DNA of 64,000 bases, taken from Periplaneta americana. Taxonomy: Eukaryota > Arthropoda > Insecta > Blattodea > Blattidae. The DNA lies in contig NC_091131.1 in NCBI RefSeq assembly GCF_040183065.1, forward strand, positions 10,572,800-10,636,799. Direction: 5' to 3'. The notes beneath the pieces were generated by a model. It was not told the origin of the DNA. It saw only the letters and a program-made list of their open reading frames with translations, and ran no database searches. The position numbers were made by a program, and so were the translations under genes. The stretch's first letter is position 1. Each line of letters starts with the position of its first letter. Of this stretch, positions 45,471 to 55,239 are shown piece after piece.

Positions 45471-45873
45471 CATTCCTTCCAGTTAGTTTCTTCAGTTTCT
45501 TCTTAGCCAGTGGCCCCACCAGCTCATCATATAACGCACAAGAATTCGAACCTGACTACTTTCCAGTAGCACTTTGGTAAATACAATTTTTGAGTTACAA
45601 ATATTCATGATTACATGTTTTTTTTTTTTAATTCGTGCACGACTCGAGAATGTTGTCTGTGTTTCTTTGAAATACCAGTAATATTTCTTTAGATTTCAAA
45701 AATGCGTTAACAAACGTAAAAAAAAATTCTATTAATCTGAATAAATTTATTTTAGTCAGCAATATGAAAAGAATTTTGCGATGGTAGTCTGATGCAGAAT
45801 GAGTTTTATCACTTTTGTTTGTGTGTCTTTTATTTTCAGGACTGCGAATCGTATCCCTTAAACTATTATTATA

Positions 45874-46731
45874 CATTAGAACCCCGATTATCCGTCACCC
45901 TATTAACCGATGGGCGGATTATCCGACTGTCTATATCTCGCGCTCTTTTTTTTCTTCAGAAATAAATAACTTATATAAAGTACTGTTTTGTATATCATAT
46001 TAGTAGCACAGTCTAGTATATACAGTCACGAAGCTCAATACGTAGGGAATATGCATCCATAGATAGTTGCTAACCACTAGGATCGCTACTATCGCTACTA
46101 CCGCCTCATTATAGACAATACGAAATAGTACCGACAGAGTCTATTGTTCCTAGTACTCTCACAACTCGAGCTTCGTGACTGTATATACTAGACTATGTTA
46201 GTAGGTTCTACATAGGCCTGTTATGTTTTTGCTATAGTGTTTTATTACAAGCCTTTATCGTTATACAACATTGTTTACTGTTCAAATTGCCGTTCTATAA
46301 CATAACGTCTTCCACGATGTTAACAGAAAATGTGTTGTGCTAAGTATCGAAAAAAAATGGAGATAATTGAATGGTTTGAGAAAGAGAAACTGTGGCTCAT
46401 CTCGCATCAGCATACGAGATTGGAGTTACAACTGCGCGATTTAATAAAAAAAACAAGGATAAAGTGTGAAAAAGTATGTAAATCTACAACATGAGACCTC
46501 CTTTATTCCTATCTTTCCTGAGACAGTCATTACAAAGGGCTTCCTTGTCCTTTAAAAACCCGTCGTTTATAACCAGATTTAAATTAATGAACTTCTGATC
46601 CACTACATAGGGAGTTAAATACAAGACAATGGAGGAAATTACAAAATCTTTCATGGTGCGGATTATCCGATTTTTTCGATTAACCGTTCAGCCCATCCCC
46701 TTCATTACCACGGATAATAGAGGTTCTACTG
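45874..46731 (+). mobile_element. pogo/Tigger-like transposon with nested MITE
   Basis: The ends CATTAGAACCCCGATTATCC and its inverse (CGGATAATAGAGGTTCTACTG) lie between TA dinucleotides. Near 46345-46460 it encodes the CENP-B-like N-terminus (KKMEIIEWFEKEK..., then broken AYEIGVTTARFNKKNKDKV). The rest of the transposase is missing. A MITE at 46010-46196 is nested inside. Confidence 0.75.
46010..46196. mobile_element. Short MITE, TACAGTCACGAAGCTC ends
   Basis: About 30-bp inverted arms (CAGTCTAGTATATACAGTCA on the left; the inverse on the right) around a ~130-bp centre. No coding. Confidence 0.7.
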
Positions 46732-47035
46732 TAGTTCCATCTGTAATCAGTAGACTACGTTTTTGGCATTGGTTTAATGTTACAGCCTGATTTTTCATTT
46801 CAGCAAATCCCATTAATAGTTACAGTGTCTCTCTGCAATATTATTTATAGCCTACATATAGGTCCTAATTATGTAGCTATTTACAGTTTTTCCATAATAT
46901 GAGCAAAACCATTGCAATTCGTACAACACTAGGTCGACTCTGTCAAACAATTACGGCCTTGAAGATAAGAAACATTTCAAAATCTTCACTCTTGTGCATT
47001 TATGTTATTAATGAACTAGGCCTAAGTGTAAACAC
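46732..47035. other. No recognised feature
   Basis: Sos intron 1. Nothing supported. Confidence 0.4.
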
Positions 47036-47276
47036 AGCCACCAGCGTGGCTCAGTTGGTTAAGGCGCTTGCCTGCCGGTCTGAAGTTGCGCTCGGGCGCG
47101 GGTTCGATCCCCTCTTGGGCTGATTACCTGGTTGGGTTTTTCCGAGGTTTTCCACAACCGTAAGGTGAATGCCATGTTATCTATGGCGAATCCTCGGCCT
47201 CATCTCGCTATCACCAATCTCATCGACGCTAAATAACCTAATAGTTGATACAGCGTCGTTAAATAACAAAAAAAAA
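47036..47276 (+). mobile_element. tRNA-derived SINE, family 2
   Basis: A near-complete copy: GCCACCAGCGTGGCTCAGTT head, box B GGGTTCGATCCCC, body TTTTTCCGAGGTTTTCCACA, tail ATACAGCGTCGTTAAATAAC. Confidence 0.88.
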
Positions 47277-47617
47277 CAATTGAAACATTATTGCGAAATA
47301 GACTACGAATTTTTAGTAGCCTTGTAACGAGAAATCAATTTTGAGGAAGAACGTTTCGTAAAAAGAAGGGATAGAATTGCCGATTTTTATAAACAGAATT
47401 ACAGAATTGAGATGTTGTGTACTGATTTTAAATGTCTTTTGTAATCAGATTTCCAAATTATTTTTAAAGTTAGGAGATAGTAGCCTACGTATTATTTGTT
47501 GTGATTGTAATTCTAGAGGATGGTATATTACAGTAGTATTCAATCTATGGAACCCCCAGAGGTACGCATCCCACTGATTATGTATGTAAAAATGCTGACA
47601 TATTAATTTTATTATAC
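47277..47617. other. No recognised feature
   Basis: Sos intron 1. Nothing supported. Confidence 0.4.
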
Positions 47618-47620
47618 TTA

Positions 47621-47764
47621 TACAAATCTGGCTTTCAGGTAGTAGCTTCCTGTAAAGCAGGTTTGAATAATTTCAAGGATCGATACCCGATCCCGGAACA
47701 ATTTTTCCTTGAAATTATTCAAACCTGCTTTACAGGGAGCTACTACCTGAAAGCCAGATTTGTA
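47621..47764. repeat. Near-perfect 59-bp-arm hairpin
   Basis: The arms 47621-47679 and 47706-47764 are reverse complements with one mismatch, around a 26-base loop. The loop and the start of the right arm (CCCGGAACAATTTTTCCTTG) match the 3' part of the SINE at 47926, so the hairpin looks like a folded-back SINE tail. Confidence 0.8.
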
Positions 47765-47925
47765 TAATACATTCGTTACTGGAGGTACGTTAACAGAAAG
47801 CCACAATTTAAGTCACACAAGTAATTGTGTGCACTCATAGTTGAGTTCTGACGTCTTGTCAGCTCATTTGAGTTGTGTGGATATAAAAGGAAAAATTGTG
47901 ACTGTCGTGTGTAGTTGCTGGGATA

Positions 47926-48006
47926 GCTCAGTCGGTAGAGCGTTCGCGAGCTAAGCGAAGGGTTCCGGGATCGATAGCCGGCCCCGGAACAATTTTTCCT
48001 TGAAAT
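47926..48006 (+). mobile_element. tRNA-derived SINE, family 7 (short)
   Basis: CTGGGATAGCTCAGTCGGTA (box-A-like) and GGGATCGATAGCCGGCCCCG (box-B-like), then CGGAACAATTTTTCCTTGAA. It resembles a tRNA with a broken acceptor stem, so it is not called as a functional tRNA. Confidence 0.6.
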
Positions 48007-48134
48007 TGATTATACTTGTTGATAATTATTGCATTATATTATAGTTTCTTTTGCAATATCAATTCTTGTTTTTTCCTTGCTTCAATAACATTTTACGTAA
48101 ATCATTACTATTATTATTGCATCAATAACTGCTG

Positions 48135-48153
48135 TATAATAATAGTAGTAGTA

Positions 48154-48195
<42 letters not shown>
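48135..48195 (+). repeat. (TAG)n/(AAT)n microsatellite
   Basis: Short TAG repeats run into AAT repeats. Confidence 0.85.
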
Positions 48196-48196
<1 letters not shown>

Positions 48197-48303
48197 ATAA
48201 TGATATGTTTTTAGTACATCAATCATAGTCTTTTGTTAATTCTTATATAATTGCAATGCAGTTTGGGAGTACAAATATATTTTGGGGTTACGCTAGCAAA
48301 AAA

Positions 48304-48541
48304 ATCCACACCTGTGGAGTAACGGTCAGCGCGTCTGGCCGCGAAACCAGGTGGCCCGGGTTCGAATCCCGGTCGGGGCAAGTTAACTGGTTGAAGTTTT
48401 TCCGGGGTTTTCCCTCAACCCAATAGGAGCAAATGCTGGGTAACTTTCGGTATTGGACCCCGGACTCATTTCACCGGCATTATCACCTTCATTTCATTCA
48501 TATGCTAAATAACCTAGATGTTACTACAGCGTCGTAAAATA
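48304..48541 (+). mobile_element. tRNA-derived SINE, family 1
   Basis: A full copy close to consensus (GGCCCGGGTTCGAATCCCGG box B), with a perfect 14-bp duplication ACGCTAGCAAAAAA (48290-48303 and 48542-48555). Confidence 0.94.
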
Positions 48542-48824
48542 ACGCTAGCAAAAAAGATTAAGATACCACTGGTAGGCCTATATTATATATTTCGATATCA
48601 TTATGACTTCTCTTGGATGTACTGTATTGATTAGTGAGTGAGATTTCGTATATAAAAGCTTGCTCGTTCGGCTCTTCCTAAGTTATCGTAATTCGTGTAT
48701 CATTTCTGCACGGAGAAAATAACTGCGCCTTTGTGTTATTGTTTCAACAACATTTAAATAAAAATTACAAGAGAAAATAATGTTAATACGAAGTTACATA
48801 CTCTACTCAAAATTGCACGATATA

Positions 48825-49414
48825 CTGGGTGTTCATTTCAAAGTGTGTCATGACGTCACTGTTGTAGAGTCACCGGTTTGAAGCGAGTTTCAGCATATAT
48901 GTCAGAGAAGTTGCCTATTATTCAAGGCGTTCTTCAATCTGAACTTGAGAACGTGTACGGTATAACTTGAACGTCGTAGCAACAGATGGCGGTCTGTACG
49001 GTCTGTGTGCTACCATAACCTCTTTCGAACGGTGTTTTGCGCCGGCAAGTCGTATGTAGGGTATTTGTTATCATCGGTTGCGTACGGTAACATTCCACAA
49101 CACAAATCAAATACTCCGTGTCCATGTTGACCGTCGAAGTTAATGTCAACAAATACGTAAGTAATCGTCTTAACCCTCTTCCCATAACCCGACAGTACGT
49201 ATTTCCAAACAGTTCACATTCCTGCCACTACCGGCGTTATCGTACGCATCGGTACGTACTCTTCAGAATGAACGCCGTACTTGCTAGGCAACTTCTCTGC
49301 CTCCTAGGTAATACACCTTTGCGGAAGTGTAGGAAGATTGAATTCTCTAGGCTGATCGGCTAGCCACATGACGGCATACAGCGAGCCATGACACACTTTG
49401 AACTGAACACCCAG
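48825..49414 (+). mobile_element. 590-bp MITE, CTGGGTGTTCA ends, copy 1
   Basis: Inverted ends CTGGGTGTTCATTTCAAAGT and its inverse (49395-49414) lie between TA dinucleotides. The interior matches the copy at 57600 in opposite orientation. No transposase coding. Confidence 0.85.
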
Positions 49415-50854
49415 TAGTTTTATAGATTTGTTCATGGCAGCCTAGGAAGGAATGGAGTTACGTCATATTTTCTACAAGACCCTCAGAAAGTGGTTCGTTT
49501 TGTTACGCATTTAAGTCAGTTTATTTACTTTGTGTACCCAGAATATTGATCGTGCACTGCTAATTAATTATAAAGTTCTTCACGTAGTTTTTGGTAAAAA
49601 GTGGCATTAGTTGGACTTGAACCCGCAACACCTCATTCTTAAGGTATGCAATCGTGTTATCCATTACGCTAATGGGTGTATTTACAGTTACTTCGAGAGT
49701 GCCTTATGACATCATGTTGGAATATACTAGCGTCATAACAAGTTAATCATAAGATGAATTGTATTTTTTACTGCGTAAGATATAATATAGATAAGACTGA
49801 AATAACTTATATTAATCCACGTGTTGTTTTCTTCCTTCTTAGCCATAATAATTGCGCTTCATTGCTAAAATATCTTCGATCCTAAACCATTTTCAGCAGA
49901 TTTACTTTATGTACAGTCTTCTAAACAATTGATAGCGCGATTCTTGGTGGTGAAAAAGTTTAAAGTACGCGATTCACACCAGTAATTTCCCTTTTTTGTC
50001 CGTTTCCGTACAGTTTTCTTTTGTGGTCTGTTTTGTTTTCACTCTGTTATGTTTTGTCCAATGAGGTAGTCCCGTATGTGTACTGTCTCCTTTGAGTTCC
50101 AAATCGTGCAACCGTAAGCCTTCCTATATCGTTCGCCCCTGTGAAGCAGTCAGTAACACTCTGGCTTGCGACGTCAGGGGTCCGGGTTCAGTTCTTGGTC
50201 AGGTGGGAATTTAAATTTGAAAAAAAAAAAAATAAAACTTTGCTAATTTTATACATGTCACCTGTCAAATTTCAATGCTATTTTAAAAAATGGAACAACT
50301 TATATCCAATATCTGTGGGTTAATGCTTGGCTCGACTTTATGCTAAATAATGAATTACTGTGGCCTACATCCCTAGTCAACAGTGTGACGATTAAACACA
50401 ATGTATTAATAAAGGCAAGTAGGTCACATTTATAGTAAATGAATAACAATTTTCACACAAAGTTACTTCATTTAACTCACAGGGCATAACAAAATGGTTC
50501 ATTTCCACAACTATTTTAAACTAAATCAAGTTAATGTGCAGTTTCATGATTTAAGCAAGTCGTGGAGTATTGCATCGCTTCATACAGACCATTTCTATCA
50601 CGGACGGTTTTAGCCTAGTGGAAAGAGCACCTGCTTGCTTCCCATGCTTCTATGACATGTTCGAGCCTGCTGTCATGCATTCCTTGGAATTGTTTTTATC
50701 TCTTCTTTTATTTTGTTTCATTTACAGTCTTCATCGCGCTCTTCCCTGGCACTTGATCTTTCTACTTAGGGACGACGTATAACGAAACAGAACTAATATT
50801 ATTACCTCAACTAGTGGTTGACTTGTGAACCTCTGATCATGCGCATTGCCTCCT
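49415..50854. other. Sos intron 1 with several tRNA-like SINE heads
   Basis: tRNA-like pieces occur near 49600-49685 (minus, GGGTTCAAGTCCAACTAATG), 50135-50225 (plus, GGTCCGGGTTCAGTTC) and 50590-50670 (plus, TTTTAGCCTAGTGGAAAGAG). None folds as an intact tRNA. Nothing else recognised. Confidence 0.45.
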
Positions 50855-52795
50855 TTCTGTGTGTGTGTGTGTGTGGGGGGGTGTTTGTATGGCGTGTGTG
50901 TGTGGTGTGTGGGGCGTGTTTGAGTGTGTGGGTGGTGGGTGTGTGTGTGTGGGTGGGGCGTGTGTGTATGTGCGCGCGCGTGTGTGGGGCGTGTGCACGT
51001 ATGCGTGTTTGTGTGTGTGTGCGCGCGTGATTGTGGGGGTGTGTGCGTGTGGGGCGTGTGTGTGCGTGTGTGTGTGGGGCGTGTGTACGTGTGCGTGTTT
51101 GTATGTGTGGGGCGCGTGTGCGTGTGTGTGTGGGGCGTGTGTGCGTGTTTGTATGTGTGGGGCGCGTGTGCGTGTTTGTATGTGTGGGGCGCGTTGTGTG
51201 TGTGGGGCGTGTGTGTGTGCGTGTTTGTATGTGTGGGGCGCGTGTGCGTGTTTGTATGTGTGGGGCGTGTGTGTGTGCGTGTTTGTATGTGTGGGGTGCG
51301 TGTGTGTGTGGGGCGTGTGTGTGTGCGTGTTTGTATGTGTGGGGCGTGTGTGTGGGGCGCGTGTGCGTGTGTGGGGCGTGTGTGTGTGCGTGTTTGTATG
51401 TGTGGGGCGCGTGTGCGTGTGTGTGTGTGTGGGGCGGGCGCGTGTGTGTGTGTGTGGGGGGCGTGAGTACGTGTGCGTGTTTGTGTGTGTGGGGCGTGTG
51501 TGTGGGGGTGGGGCGTGTGTACGTGTGCGTGTTTGTGTGTGTGGGGCGTGTGTGTGGGGGTGTGGGGCGTGTGTACGTGTGCGTGTTTGTGTGTGTGTGG
51601 GGCGTGCGTGTGGGTCGTGTGTACGTGTGCGTGTTTGTGTGTGTGCACGTGTGTGTGGGGGTGTGTGCGTGTGGGGCGTGTGTACGTGTGCGTGTTTGTA
51701 TGTGTGGGGCGTGTGTGTGCGCGCGCGTGTGTGTGGGGGGTGTGCGTGTGGGGGTGGGGCGTGTGTACGTGTGCGTGTTTGTATGTGTGGGGCGTGTGTA
51801 CGTGTGCGTGTTTGTATGTGTGGGGCGTGTGTGTGTGCGTGTTTGTATGTGTGGGGCGCGTGTGCGTGTGTGTGTGTGGGGCGGGCGCGTGTGTGTGTGT
51901 GGGGCGTGTGTGTGTGCGTGTTTGTATGTGTGGGGCGTGTGTGTGTGTGTGTGGGGCGTGAGTACGTGTGCGTGTTTGTATGTGTGGGGCGTGTGTGTGC
52001 GCGCGTGCGTGTGGGGGTGGGGCGTGTGTACGTGTGCGTGTTTGTGTGTGTGGGGGTGTAGGGCGTGCGTGTGGGGCGTGTGTACGTGTGCGTGTTTGTG
52101 TGTGTGGGGGTGTGTGCGTGTGGGGCGTGTGTACGTGTGCGTGTTTGTATGTGTGGGGCGTGTGTGTGTGCGTGTTTGTATGTGTGGGGCGTGTGTGTGT
52201 GTGTGTGGGGCGTGAGTACGTGTGCGTGTTTGTATGTGTGGGGCGTGTGTGTGCGCGCGTGCGTGTGGGGGTGGGGCGTGTGTACGTGTGCGTGTTTGTG
52301 TGTGTGGGGGTGTGGGGCGTGTGTGTGGGGGTGTGGGGCGTGCGTGTGGGGCGTGTGTACGTGTGCGTGTTTGTGTGTGTGGGGGTGTGTGCGTGTGGGG
52401 CGTGTGTACGTGTGCGTGTTTGTATGTGTGGGGCGTGTGTGTGCGCGCGCGTGTGTGTGGGGTGTGGGGGTGGGGCGTGTGTACGTGTGCGTGTTTGTGT
52501 GTGTGGGGGGTGTGTGCGTGTGGGGCGTGTGTACGTGTGCGTGTTTGTATGTGTGGGGCGTGTGTGTGTGTGCGCGCGTGTGTGTGGGGGGTGTGCGTGT
52601 GGGGGTGGGGCGTGTGTACGTGTGTGTGGGGGTGTGTGCGTATGGGGCGTGTGTGTGTGGGGCGTGTGTGTGTGTGCGCGCGTGTGTGTGGGGGGGGGTG
52701 GGGCGTGTGTACGTGTGCATGTTTGTGTGTGTGTGGGGCGTGTGTGTGGGGGTGTGTGCGTATGGGGCGTGTGTGTGTGTGCGTGTGAGCGCGCA
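50855..52795 (+). repeat. 1.9-kb G/T-rich minisatellite
   Basis: Tandem, irregular units built from GTGTG, TGTGGGGC and GTGTACGTGTGCGTGTTTGT. Units vary around 30-60 bp and are arranged into higher-order blocks. G and T dominate this strand. Both strands lack stops in several frames (up to 664 codons on the minus strand, His/Thr-rich), a composition artefact and not a gene. The purine/pyrimidine alternation and G runs could form Z-DNA or G-quadruplex. Confidence 0.97.
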
Positions 52796-53799
52796 CATTC
52801 TTCATAATAATTATTTCATTAATCTGCTGCCTGTTCTAAATGATATAGTAAATACTGAATAGTCTGTGACAGTTGATTTAATGGCTTTCATACTGGACCT
52901 GTTGAAGTGAAAACAGAAGCCACCACCCCAATAAATTATTTCCTTTTAATGTCCTATGTTTATATCTACTACTTTTAATGGGGATGAAGATGATTTACAT
53001 TTTGAAACTGTTGATGTGGTACCAATATGTTGTACCTTACATATTCTGAAAGCAATTTAGTTTTAAGATAAAAGTGTGATTCAGTTAGCATGATATCAGT
53101 GACAGATTTAGTGTTCCCTGTTCAGTGATATGAGCTTTTAAAGTTTTTAACTGCCTTTTGCGTTGTTATTCGCATATTTCAACATTCTATTGTGAATAGT
53201 ATGAGTCAGAACTATCGTGTGCACACATGATTACTCTTATCAGCAAATGCAGTGAACAATGCAGGCCTCATCTGTTTCAACCTAAGACACATGAATGTTG
53301 ACAACACTTGTTTCTGTGATTTAATAAATATAAAAAAAAACTGTTTGCTTCGTTATTTTTTCTTCTTCGTCTTGTTCTTTTTCTTCTTCTTCTTCTTCTT
53401 CTTCTTCTTCTTCTGCTCCTCCTCCTCCTCCATTATCATCACACCTTTCATCTTCAGACCATTGGTGATGTCTATATGAAACTCTTCTGTTGTCTGTTCT
53501 GGTTCTGTCTATTGATTGGTAATTTTGGTATTTCTTTCTACTCATAGTTTTGTCCATTTTTGGCTTATTTATTTTTGATAAAGTTCATAGTTTTGTGAAT
53601 TCTTTGCAAGGAGCGTAAAGAATTTTATTTCTAGGAAATTTGTTCTGTGTGCTATCTTTTCTTTGAGCATTTAAAAGTCTGATTAATTATGTTTTTCCAT
53701 ATTGCATTTGCTGTTTCACAAGCATATTTGTAATACAGCATTTACGTTTTTAATACATAATGTACGGTACATGATGAGAAAGTGTGACAAACTTAGGAA
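52796..53799. other. Sos intron 1 with (CTT)n tract
   Basis: A CTT/TCC-rich microsatellite lies at 53361-53432. Otherwise nothing recognised. Confidence 0.5.
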
Positions 53800-54217
53800 C
53801 ATAGGTTAAGGGTGTTTGAGAATAAGATGCTTAGGAAAATATTTGGGGCTAAGAGGGATGAAGTTACAGGAGAATGGAGAAAATTACACAACACAGAACT
53901 GCACGCATTGTATTCTTCACCTGACATAATTAGGAACATTAAATACAGACGTTTGAGATGGGCAGGGCATGTAGCACATATGGGCGAATCCAGAAATGCA
54001 TATAGTGTGTTAGTTGGGAGGCTGGAGGGAAGAAGACCTTTGGGAAGGCCGAGGCGTAGATGGGAAGATAATATTAAAATGAATTTGAGGGCGGTGGGAT
54101 ATGAAGATAGAGACTGGATTAATCTTGCTCAGGATAGGGATCAATGGCGGGCTTATGTGAGGGCGGCAATGAACCTCCGGGTTCTTTTAAAGCCAGTAAG
54201 TAAGTAAGTAAGTAAGT
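53800..54217 (+). mobile_element. LINE fragment with (GTAA)n tail, copy 3
   Basis: The open frame 53812-54207 encodes FENKMLRKIFGAKRDEVTGE ... GRPRRRWEDNIKMNLRAVG. The tail is (GTAA)n. No clear duplication. Same family as 20800 and 39981. Confidence 0.88.
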
Positions 54218-54290
54218 AGCTGAGATATATAAAAAAATGATTTCATTAAATTTTTGCAGGCCTATGGTGTACCTCCCCCCCTTAAAGCAA
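54218..54290 (+). repeat. Dispersed repeat shared with 15590-15685
   Basis: Matches the reverse complement of 15590-15685 over about 65 bases. Family unknown. Confidence 0.5.
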
Positions 54291-54429
54291 AAAAAAAAAA
54301 AAATATATTCACTAGTTTTCCACCATATTAAAACCATCCTCTCTTGTTAATTTGATTGGATGCTGACAAATGCATCAATAAATTCTGAGATTACATGGAG
54401 AGGTAATTCATATTAACATCTTTCTTGCT

Positions 54430-54705
54430 GTACAGTACGATTATTTAGTCCGGAGATATGTGCCTAGATCAGGCAAGTCCATTTAGTTACGCCAAGGGGT
54501 GTATGGGTTAGTTACTCGCTTGTTTTCGAAGTGATCGGATGTCATGCATGTGGTAGAGAGTTATGTTTCCAGTACAATTAAGCTGTACTGCATTCCTTTA
54601 CCGACCGCTCGCCCTTATCTCTACTCCGAAGCTCTCCCCACTACTATTACTTCCCCTCTTTCGCGTCGCTGAGCTGTCAGGACTAAATAATCGGTCTGTA
54701 CATTT
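54430..54705. mobile_element. MITE with ~22-bp inverted repeats
   Basis: GTACAGTACGATTATTTAGT near 54431 recurs inversely (GACTAAATAATCGGTCTGTAC) at about 54682-54702. No coding. It ends ~110 bases upstream of Sos exon 2. Confidence 0.5.
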
Positions 54706-54815
54706 AATCTTCCTCTCATTAAACATTCACAAGGAGAAAAAAATTGCATACTTCTTGCAAAGTCCTTGTATTCTCGTAGTGACTGCAGTGTCATCTTGCT
54801 GTTGTTGCATTTCAG

Positions 54816-55079
54816 GTGCTAGAACAGGTGCATCACTCCCTGGATGCCCGGGAAGATGCGCTGGATTATGTAGAGAGCTTGATTCTACGGCTGCTGGGAA
54901 TGCTCTGTGCACGTCCTTCACCACACACCATACAGGATGTGGAGGAGAGAGTGCGACGCACGTTCCCAACCCCCATCGACAAGTGGGCACTGTCCGATGC
55001 GAAGGAGGCATTGGATCGAGGCAAGAAGAAGTCTCCACTTGTCTTGCCTGTTGACAAAGTCCATCATATGTTACAAAAG
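54816..55079 (+). CDS. Sos: Son of sevenless, coding exon 2
   Basis: Acceptor TTGCATTTCAG|GTGCTA, donor AAAAG|GTATGT, phase 0 at both ends, 88 residues. It reads [60 protein letters not shown], then [20 protein letters not shown] and KVHHMLQK. It corresponds to the first histone fold of the SOS N-terminus (Drosophila VLEQVHPRVTAKEDALLYVE; human [20 protein letters not shown]). The basic patch GKKK and helix content fit the known membrane-lipid-binding histone domain. No stop or frameshift. Confidence 0.95.
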
Positions 55080-55239
55080 GTATGTACTGCTATTTTTGGA
55101 GTTTTGTATTGCAGGTGTTGGCTGCATTCATCACATCTAAAGCATGAAAAAAAATGTACTCCAGTTTACTTTCAGACTTCTATTGTGGTGTTGCTGTTCA
55201 ACCAGATTTATTGTCTTGTGCATAAGAACCCGAAAAATT

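Larger units (their letters stand above)
44808..45530 (-). mobile_element. LINE 3'-end fragment carrying two SINE insertions
   Basis: The pieces 44808-44923, 45162-45238 and 45471-45530 line up in order with the 3' part of the LINE at 55240-56462 (CAAGGTCAGGTCCTTCACTG; CATATATCTTAATGTTGTC; ACCATTCCTTCCAGT). SINE family 3 copies interrupt it twice. Confidence 0.85.

Noticed and set aside
47926-48000. Functional tRNA gene
   Set aside because: It has A- and B-box-like sequence but acceptor and anticodon stems do not pair properly, and it continues into a SINE-like tail.
49600-49685. Functional tRNA gene on the minus strand
   Set aside because: The anticodon stem does not pair well; better read as a SINE head.
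50731-52862. Long open frames on both strands (up to 664 codons; His/Thr/Pro-rich or Cys/Val/Gly-rich)
   Set aside because: They follow entirely from the G/T minisatellite composition, occur in several frames at once and have no domain.
53252-53557. Open frames across the CTT/GAA tract (Phe- or Glu-rich)
   Set aside because: Microsatellite composition; no start context or homology.
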